From Brachycybe producta (taxonomy: Eukaryota > Arthropoda > Diplopoda > Playtdesmida > Andrognathidae): a DNA stretch of 64,000 nucleotides. The translations under genes and the position numbers were made by a program. The notes below the pieces were generated by a model. It saw only the letters and a program-made list of their open reading frames with translations, was not told where the DNA came from and searched no databases. Within the stretch, counting starts at the first letter, position 1. Every line of letters starts with the position of its first letter. The stretch is from assembly GCA_036925085.1 (NCBI GenBank), contig JAUPFP010000003.1:6202979-6266978 (forward strand), in the 5' to 3' direction. Shown here piece after piece: positions 10,570 through 17,598 of this stretch.

Positions 10570-11830
10570 CATGTGTGCGCATGAGTACGTACATGAACAC
10601 ACGTGCGCACATGAGTACGCACATGTACACACGTGTGCGCACGTGTACGCACATGTACACACGTGTGCGCACGTGTGCGCACGTGTACACACTTGTTTGC
10701 GCACGTGTACGCACGTGTACACACTTGTGCGCACGTGTACGCACGTGTACACACTTGTGCGCACGTGTACGCACGTGTACACACTTGTGCGCACGTGTAC
10801 GCACGTGTACACACTTGTGCGCACGTGTACGCACGTGTACACACTTGTGCGCACGTGTACGCACATGTACACACTTGTGCGCACGTGTACGCACATGTAC
10901 ACACTTGTGCGCACGTGTACGCACATGTACACACTTGTGCGCACGTGTACGCACATGTACACACTTGTGCGCACGTGTACGCACATGTACACACTTGTGC
11001 GCACGTGTACGCACATGTACACACTTGTGCGCACGTGTACGCACATGTACACACTTGTGCGCACGTGTACGCACATGTACACACTTGTGCGCACGTGTAC
11101 GCACATGTACACACTTGTGCGCACGTGTACGCACATGTACACACTTGTGCGCACGTGTACGCACATGTACACACTTGTGCGCACGTGTACGCACATGTAC
11201 ACACTTGTGCGCACGTGTACGCACATGTACACACTTGTGCGCACGTGTACGCACATGTACACACTTGTGCGCACGTGTACGCACATGTACACACTTGTGC
11301 GCATGTGTACGCACATGTACACACTTGTGCGCATGTGTACGCACATGTACACACTTGTGCGCATGTGTACGCACATGTACACACTTGTGCGCATGTGTAC
11401 GCACATGTACACACTTGTGCGCATGTGTACGCACATGTACACACTTGTGCGCATGTGTACGCACATGTACACACTTGTGCGCATGTGTACGCACATGTAC
11501 ACACTTGTGCGCATGTGTACGCACATGTACACACTTGTGCGCATGTGTACGCACATGTACACACTTGTGCGCATGTGTACGCACATGTACACACTTGTGC
11601 GCATGTGTACGCACATGTACACACTTGTGCGCATGTGTACGCACATGTACACACTTGTGCGCATGTGTACGCACATGTACACACTTGTGCGCATGTGTAC
11701 GCACATGTACACACTTGTGCGCATGTGTACGCACATGTACACACTTGTGCGCATGTGTACGCACATGTACACACTTGTGCGCATGTGTACGCACATGTAT
11801 AGACGTGTGCGCATGTGTATATAGATAAAC
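10570..11830. repeat. 30-bp satellite array, about 37 units in three blocks, open in all frames
   Basis: The repeat unit is GCACGTGTACGCACATGTAC plus ACACTTGTGC, 30 bases. After an irregular lead-in there are three clean blocks. Five units at 10701-10850 carry CACGTG twice. Fifteen at 10851-11300 carry CACGTG then CACATG. About sixteen at 11301-11780 carry CATGTG then CACATG. A last unit is degenerate. Blocks differ only by G-to-A or C-to-T at CpG. Nearly every base alternates purine-pyrimidine except at CTTG. Because 30 is divisible by three and the unit has no stop, frames of 389-485 codons are open on both strands. These are not genes. Confidence 0.97.
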
Positions 11831-12489
11831 ACATGTATGTACTCAAGTACATGACATAGTTACATGTGATGCGCATGCGTCATTCATTTGTAATAATATG
11901 GTTTAGAATGAATATACGTCACATGTATTCTAATATACAAAAATAATAACAGAACATAGAAAGGAACACCCCTCCTAAATAATAGAAAAGTCCCCCCTTT
12001 GAATGCTACAACTGGAAAGAGGAAGAATCGAGGTTTTTTTTTTAAAAAAATTACGTTTTTAAAAAATCGAAATTTTATATATCGAATCGCTCTAAAATTC
12101 CGATTTTTTTCCAGTTTCATCGTCAGAATGTTTACATCATTTTAGGTCTGATGACATTTTATTGTAGGTGGCCCCCTTTTCGAGTTGTTCGACCCACTAA
12201 GAATTATGACCAAAAACTCAAAATTTGTTTCTAAAAAATTCATAAAAAAATAACCCCTGGGTAAAATTTTCTAATATTTTGTCAGGAGCTTCATATTGAC
12301 CCACGGAATCAAATAAAAAATACTGCATGTCTTTATCTCATTCCGTTCTTGAGTTGTTCGAGGAACTAAATCGGGTTCCGGACACACACACACACACACA
12401 CAGACACACAGACATCCTTTTTTTTCCCTTTTCTTGCATGATCCTATATACCTCCATTGCTCTTTAGAGCAATGGAGGTAAAAAAAGAT
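11831..12489. other. AGL intron with (AC)n run and a perfect hairpin
   Basis: AT-rich intron. A pattern ending in ACTAAATCGGGTTCCGG followed by (AC)n at about 12382-12410 and CAGACATCC looks like the tail of a short non-autonomous repeat, but it was not identified. A perfect inverted repeat at 12449-12480 has 15-bp arms (TACCTCCATTGCTCT / AGAGCAATGGAGGTA) and a 2-base loop. A similar single arm (ACCTCCATTGCTTTA) lies near 10510. Confidence 0.55.
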
Positions 12490-12871
12490 GGTACATGGAC
12501 AATGTTCACAAAGGCTACATGACAAGATTCGTGCAGCCATACAGTTCATTAACCATGGATAACTGGCAAGTGAACCATCGCACATCGCATTTTACAGCAG
12601 TATCCATTATGCAGACACAAAGAATGCTTCTACTTTAGTTTCATAATATACCCAGTTATGGTCGAATCCATGTTGAAGATGCACAGGTTCGAACAAAATA
12701 ATGTCTAGTTCCAACAAGACGGAGCAACACTACACATATCTCAAGATAAAGCATGACCATTCTGAGTAGTTCTGTAGTATTTTGGACACACAATTTCAAA
12801 CACCTCCCCCACACAAAAAAATCAAATGGCGAGTTGCTCACCAGACTATCCCCCTGTGTGTAACATTGCAG
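12490..12871 (+). pseudogene. Decayed Tc1/mariner-type transposase fragment
   Basis: In one frame the plus strand reads FQQDGATLHISQDK from 12709 and, 39 codons on from its start, SPDYPPVC near 12838. These are the signature WFQQDGATAH and RSPDxxPCD blocks around the second and third catalytic acids of IS630/Tc1/mariner transposases (family knowledge from memory). Several in-frame stops lie between them (TGA and TAG codons around 12754-12780) and neither N-terminal DNA-binding region nor terminal repeats are recognisable, so it is a dead remnant. Its 3' side is cut by the MITE at 12872-13396. Confidence 0.65.
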
Positions 12872-13396
12872 CTAGACCCCTACGCCATATTTTTTACGCT
12901 TTTCGGCGGTTTTCTGATACAATTCAGGGGAAGTCAGACTTGGCCGCATTTTTTCTGGCAGCATACGGCTGGGCTAAAATTCGGCAGATATTCGGCTTAT
13001 TTGCGGCTTCAAGTTCTGAGCAGTTGCAAAAAAATAAATAAAAACTTTAATAAAGAAAGTAGTTTCATTTTTTTAGCACACTCAACTTAATTCCAATTTT
13101 CAAGTTACAATAATTGAAAATTATCGCGAATAAAAGAAATCCTGTTTAGTTTTTTCGGGTCTCAACGACGAACGACGGCATCGCATAAAAGTTATCGAGA
13201 ACATGCTCTCAACTGCAACTGATCTAGAGGACATTCCCAAATATAATCCTGCAAGTTTTAATTATTAAATACTATTAAATTTTTTCGGCTAAGCTGAAAT
13301 TATTTTCGGCAGCTGATAACAGCCAGCTATAAAATTACTCGGCAGATTTTGGCTGCACAAAAAAAAATCGCCTAAGGCGGAGACTGAGGGGTCTAC
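12872..13396. mobile_element. MITE with TAGACCCCT terminal inverted repeats
   Basis: About 525 bp. The left end CTAGACCCCTACGCC and right end GGCGGAGACTGAGGGGTCTAC form an imperfect inverted repeat built on TAGACCCCT. Internal GGC/GCC-rich pieces (TTCGGCAG, CAGCCAGC) also pair. There is no coding capacity. It lies inside the mariner remnant. Flanking duplications are not clear, so no superfamily is assigned. Confidence 0.55.
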
Positions 13397-13599
13397 CTGC
13401 AGCTGAAGGTAAGTAACAACCCCAGCAAAGATATACAGGACCAACTGGCGATAGCTTTGGTCAATTTGATTTTGGTCAATAGGAACGCTGTATGTTATTT
13501 TTGCAGCATATAAATCAGCTTTTCCGAATTAATAGTATTCTAAACAGAATACTAAAGCCGCTTTTCGCTTATAAAAATCAAATCATCTAACAAATTTAC

Positions 13600-13818
13600 C
13601 TGCAAATGATCCTCTTGATCTATTTCCCTTGGTATTCCTTTCGACTCCCATTTACCATCAGCAACCTCTAAAGCCAGCTGCCATATGGCTTGGTCCAACA
13701 AAAATGCAGGTCGCAGATATGGAGAGTTTTTCAAATTATACGCACACTCCGGATGTTCCTGCAGCCATGGACTATTGTTGGCAGTGTGGTTGAGAACGAT
13801 ATCAGTAATTGATAGCAT
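13600..13818 (-). CDS. AGL: AGL exon (4th in transcript order), carries GH13 region I
   Basis: 219 bases, 73 whole codons, both boundaries in phase 0. The minus strand reads [15 protein letters not shown], then [16 protein letters not shown], then [19 protein letters not shown], then [12 protein letters not shown]. It matches [40 protein letters not shown] closely (vertebrate, from memory). DIVLNH is the conserved region I (D-x-V-x-N-H) of the GH13-type transferase barrel. The acceptor TTTCAATTTCAG and donor CAG|GTAAAT define it. The ATG at its first codon is an internal Met, not the gene start. The intron before it (13819-43244) is 29.4 kb, nearly all mobile DNA. Confidence 0.97.
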
Positions 13819-13883
13819 CTGAAATTGAAAAAACGACAAAAATATTCTGTTCAATTCATTTGCATACTATTTTTAGTTTTTTT

Positions 13884-14211
13884 TAGAGGTCCGAATCCGA
13901 ATCCTAAAAGGTTCTCGAATTCGTCGAATCTCCCGAATTTCTCGAATAATTCATATAAGAATCCTATGGTATTCATTAAGACGATACAAATAAATGAAAT
14001 AATATTAAATATTAAATTATTAATAATAAAAAACAGTGTGGCGGCACGCAGGGTCGCCACAAGGTGATATTGGACGTCAATGGAATTAAAACTAATTTTA
14101 CCAAAATTTTTAACAGTTTTTTTAGGTTCGGATTCAAAAGATTCGAAAGACGAAGAAAATTGAATCTTAAATATTTCTCAACATTCGCGGGATTCGAATG
14201 TCCCATCCCTA
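13884..14211. mobile_element. hAT-type MITE with 8-bp target duplication
   Basis: 328 bp from TAGAGGTCCGAATCC to GATTCGAATGTCCCATCCCTA, flanked on both sides by GTTTTTTT (13876-13883 and 14212-14219). The right end resembles common hAT ends (TAGGGATGGGA in reverse). The left end is a weak partner, and the duplication is low-complexity, so assignment is tentative. There is an internal hairpin GTGGCGGC..GGGTCGCCAC and no coding capacity. Confidence 0.55.
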
Positions 14212-14219
14212 GTTTTTTT

Positions 14220-14896
14220 AACATATAAAATCCTTAGACCTAAAACTATTTATTTCATTTCTAGTTGCAATAACGTATCAATACTCCTTTTTGCTGAGGA
14301 TTTCTTTTTGGAAATGTGCACAAACTTAAAAACTGACAATCTCTTGGTCACTGATTCCCTCATGACTGATGCCGCTCATTTAAATAACGAGAAGGCCAGT
14401 TCGCCAAATTGCGGGTTTGTCACATCCTGATAGGACGATTCCAAACCTTGTCGTCGTCAAGGGTTGGAGGTGGAGGCTAGCAGTGACGTGGAGGTAGCGG
14501 ATTTTTCCCCTCTCTTTCGTATGGTTTAGTGTCTTTTGGTGGAGTATGTTAACCCAATAACATATTTGTTGCCTCCACACGTCACTACTAGCCTCCAACT
14601 CGAAAACTTGGCGTCGTCATACTTATAGTCGTCCCAACAGGATGCAGCCACTGTATCGTTTCCTCCACCATGTGGATTCCCTTAACTAACTTAAAATGTT
14701 GGGGCTAATCATTCATGCGTGCCTTTTTCCTATATACCTATGGCCCTATATACAGTATGCACTGTGGATTAGAAAAATGTTTATCTGTAGCTTATACCTT
14801 GTACACACGAGTTAAATGAAATCAAATTAAATGTGTTTCGGTGAATTATACGGAATCCAGTTAAGGACATGAAACCAAATAAAAATTGACTTTATT
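14220..14896. other. AGL intron with a possible unclassified LTR-like repeat
   Basis: No gene. From about 14415 (TTTGTCACATCCTGATAGG) there are inverted pieces (GAGGCTAGCAGTGACGTGGAGG near 14473 against CCTCCACACGTCACTACTAGC near 14572). A similar start TGTCACATCCTGACTCC occurs near 44785, hinting at another dispersed family. Not enough similarity is visible to define ends. Confidence 0.4.
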
Positions 14897-15153
14897 GTAA
14901 AGGACCTTTTTCCCCAGATAAAATCTGCTTTTTTTAAATGATACGAGCGGGTTTTCGCTCGTATTGAAGGTGATTGGCTAAGTCACCAATTCTATCGGCA
15001 CGGGAGGACTAGACCAATATAACGTCTATTCAGTGTCCTCACTAGTCTCTTATAAAGACTCTCACAGTCTTGAGGATCTTTTGTCTCTGTACTTCTCGGA
15101 CTTGCGTCCGTAAATTTCCCCTTGAAAATAGTGTGAATATACTCATGAACTAT

Positions 15154-16043
15154 TGAAACGATCAGTCCAGGAGCGCTCCTGGCTCACTTAGTTTTTTGTG
15201 GATCGTTTGTTTTTGTTTTTGAATTGGCCTGGAACTTTGTCAACCCTCTGTACTGATGTACAGAGGATTGACCTAGTTCTCTCAGCTGACAATGCCAATA
15301 TCCTGTCTTGGGTCACCTCTTGGGTCTTGGGTCTCTTTCTCTCCCAGTCCCACCCCTTAATACAAAAAGATCATGCTGATAAGCAGTAGCATTAAGTCAA
15401 TGGGGTTGTATTTTTCTTGGAAAATTATTGTTTTTAAAGGATGAATCATATTTCTATATTTTGGTGACCACTGGTCAATCAAATTGATTGGCCAGTTTGG
15501 TTTTTCATTTCGATTTTGCCCAATCAGAGAATACTGAGAAATGGTTCTCAGTATCCTCTTTTTGGGTATAAAAGGCCATGTATTTTTGTGTAAATTAAGC
15601 ATTCACTGAAGCACTCTTGAGACAACGAATCTATGCTCAAGTTTGTTCAGAGAGAACAGTCTTTTTAAAGACTAGAATGGAATTGTAAATAAACAAATGG
15701 TATACTTTAAAAATTGCCAAGTCTTATTTCTTATACTTATGGAGAGAACGAAAGTTCTGAAATCATCTTCATCTCGAATTATCAATCCGGGTGAAAACCC
15801 GGATCAACACTTCTAGATGCAACTTCAAGGGACAGCACGATCAACTAGCTTTTAACGGGCGAAAACCCGAGGGGTAGCAGACAGCTAAAAGATCCATTTT
15901 ACTGTAAAAGTTCAACAAGGAAGAACTTGTGAGGAATAGGAAAAGGGATTAATTTGTTCCCTTCCTCCCGAACCAGGATAAAATAAGCGGCTTAGCCAAC
16001 CGCTTTTTGGTATATTTTATCCACCACAAGGTGGTTCGTTACA
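15154..16043 (+). repeat. 5' LTR of element A
   Basis: 890 bp, TGAAACGATC..GTTCGTTACA. The core promoter palindrome ATACTGAGAA (15531-15540) / TTCTCAGTAT (15545-15554) is followed by TATAAAA (15567-15573). A poly(A) signal AATAAA lies at 15688-15693. Two small hairpins lie further on (CCGGGTGAAAACCCGG; CGGGCGAAAACCCG). Confidence 0.95.
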
Positions 16044-16047
16044 AATT

Positions 16048-16065
16048 TGGTGGAGGCGCCGGGTA
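16048..16065 (+). promoter_or_regulatory. Primer-binding site of element A
   Basis: TGGTGGAGGCGCCGGGTA, four bases after the LTR. It is identical to the sites in B (23265-23282) and C (63047-63064). Its complement resembles the 3' end of animal tRNA-Ala (..CCCCGGCACCTCCACCA, from memory) with about two mismatches, so tRNA-Ala is the candidate primer, unproven. Confidence 0.75.
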
Positions 16066-16141
16066 GTTGAACAACTTGTTACTCCGTAAGCTACGAAAAT
16101 CGTGTTGAAAAACACGCAGCAGAGAATAATCGACGTCAGAA

Positions 16142-17566
16142 ATGACCAGTCTTCAAAAGCTACTTAAAGATCTGAGGGACCTCGAGAGACTGAGGGAGGA
16201 ACGACGTCGAAAGAAGAAAACTGCTGCGTTGAAAAGGATCGTGAAGAGGCAACGTACTCAACTGGAGGAGGCCAAGGAGGAAACCGAAGTACTTCCACCA
16301 ACTCCTGTTGCTGTCAAGCCTGAGGTGCAGTCCAATGATGGGAGCAAGACGCCAGAACACGCCGCCATTGCCGACATCATTGGTAAACTGTCTAAGGAAA
16401 AACAGGATGAATTGGTTCGTCAAATTCTGGGCGACGAACGAAGCGAGAAGAGAGCGGGCTCGATCAACACTGAATTGGAATCGATCGAACCCGGGCGAAA
16501 GCCCGGTCCGGATGAAACTACCAAATGGACACCGGACCTGGGACCTACGCCATACTCTGAGAGGAATTCGTTACATCCTCTGCAGGGATTCCCGAAATAC
16601 GAAGGCGACGAGAACATCCTTCTCTATGTGGAAGAATTCGAAGACATCGCTACCGCACATGACTGGAACTCCCTGCAGCGATGCAGACACTTCACAGGGC
16701 TCTTACGGAAGCGTGCAATAAAATGGCTTGCACACTTCCGCTCTGCTTACGAGGGACAAGAGATCACCTGGTCGATTATGAAGGAGGGAATCATTGCCGA
16801 ATTTCTCCTGCCGGACCAAAAAGTCCGCATGAATCGAGAGTTGATTGAGAGGCGCCAGCAAGACCACGAAACTTTCAGGGTCTATGCTGAAAAATATGCA
16901 GAGATGTATCGAAGGATTCACCCAAATGATGATGAATCTTTGCTGATAGCTACGCTCCGAAAGAGTCTGCTACCAGCACTTCGAAAACATCTGTATGGGG
17001 CGCCAAAGGATCGGTATCACGAGTTCATTCGCTTCACCACTCAAACTGAAGGTGAACTCGTTGATGAAAAGGAGTTGATTTACAAAAACTCGGCTGGAAC
17101 TACAACCAAAGCGGGCGCAAGCCAGCCGAATCGAGCAAATCAACAAAGTCAACCAAAGGTATCAAGCGGACAAGACACGGTGTCGAATCCGCCTGAAAAG
17201 GCTGACAATCAAGGACCGAAACGGACAGACAAGGAACATCAAAACAGACAGAGAACTCCTTGGAACAAAAATCAGGGGCCGCTCATCTGCTACCGATGTT
17301 GGGAGGCGGGCCACATGGGTCGTGACTGCCCAAATCCTGCTAGAACCAAACCGGAACAAGGAAGGAGCGTTGCTGCGGCTACACCGACACCTGTAAACAG
17401 AGTCGACGAACCGTTGGCAACGACGGCGACGCAAGTTTCAAATACTGTCGAAGTTTACGAAACTCACGTCCTGCCAAATGGTATGAGACTGGTGCCTGTC
17501 GACATCAATGGGGTGACGCACTATTTTCATGAGGAAAATCTGACCGAAGAGGCTTTAAACTTCTAA
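16142..17566 (+). CDS. gag: Gag of element A
   Basis: 474 codons starting at the first ATG after the primer site. It is the structural protein of virus-like particles and packages the element RNA. Residues 3-47 are a charged coiled coil (LKDLRDLERLREERRRKKK). A capsid-like helical region follows (about 150-310, with LLYVEEFEDIATAHDWNS and KRAIKWLAHF), the arrangement of gypsy and Arc-type Gag. A CCHC zinc knuckle CYRCWEAGHMGRDC begins near residue 383. The stop codon is six bases after the slippery heptamer at 17554-17560. Sequence similarity to B and C Gag is slight outside the general capsid and knuckle plan. Confidence 0.88.
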   Translation: MTSLQKLLKDLRDLERLREERRRKKKTAALKRIVKRQRTQLEEAKEETEVLPPTPVAVKPEVQSNDGSKTPEHAAIADIIGKLSKEKQDELVRQILGDERSEKRAGSINTELESIEPGRKPGPDETTKWTPDLGPTPYSERNSLHPLQGFPKYEGDENILLYVEEFEDIATAHDWNSLQRCRHFTGLLRKRAIKWLAHFRSAYEGQEITWSIMKEGIIAEFLLPDQKVRMNRELIERRQQDHETFRVYAEKYAEMYRRIHPNDDESLLIATLRKSLLPALRKHLYGAPKDRYHEFIRFTTQTEGELVDEKELIYKNSAGTTTKAGASQPNRANQQSQPKVSSGQDTVSNPPEKADNQGPKRTDKEHQNRQRTPWNKNQGPLICYRCWEAGHMGRDCPNPARTKPEQGRSVAAATPTPVNRVDEPLATTATQVSNTVEVYETHVLPNGMRLVPVDINGVTHYFHEENLTEEALNF

Positions 17567-17598
17567 GGGCGCCACTCAGCCCCAAAGTAGTGACGCCC
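17554..17598 (+). promoter_or_regulatory. Programmed -1 frameshift signal of element A
   Basis: Heptamer TTTAAAC (17554-17560) with TTA and AAC as gag-frame codons, a 6-base spacer containing the gag stop, then a stem-loop: GGGCGCCACT (17567-17576), 12-base loop, AGTGACGCCC (17589-17598), nine pairs and one mismatch. This is the classical layout used by retroviruses and many LTR elements. The downstream frame has no ATG near its start and overlaps gag, which fits synthesis by frameshift. Confidence 0.8.

Noticed and set aside
10367-11876. Open frames of 389-485 codons on both strands (repeats such as TCTHMYTLVR and CVHVRTHAHK)
   Set aside because: All are translations of a stop-free 30-bp tandem repeat; being open in both directions and several frames is a property of the unit, and no start context or conserved protein is visible.
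15198-15389. 63-codon frame present in both LTRs of element A
   Set aside because: Present only because the LTR is duplicated; no conserved motif, and the LTR's promoter lies downstream of it.
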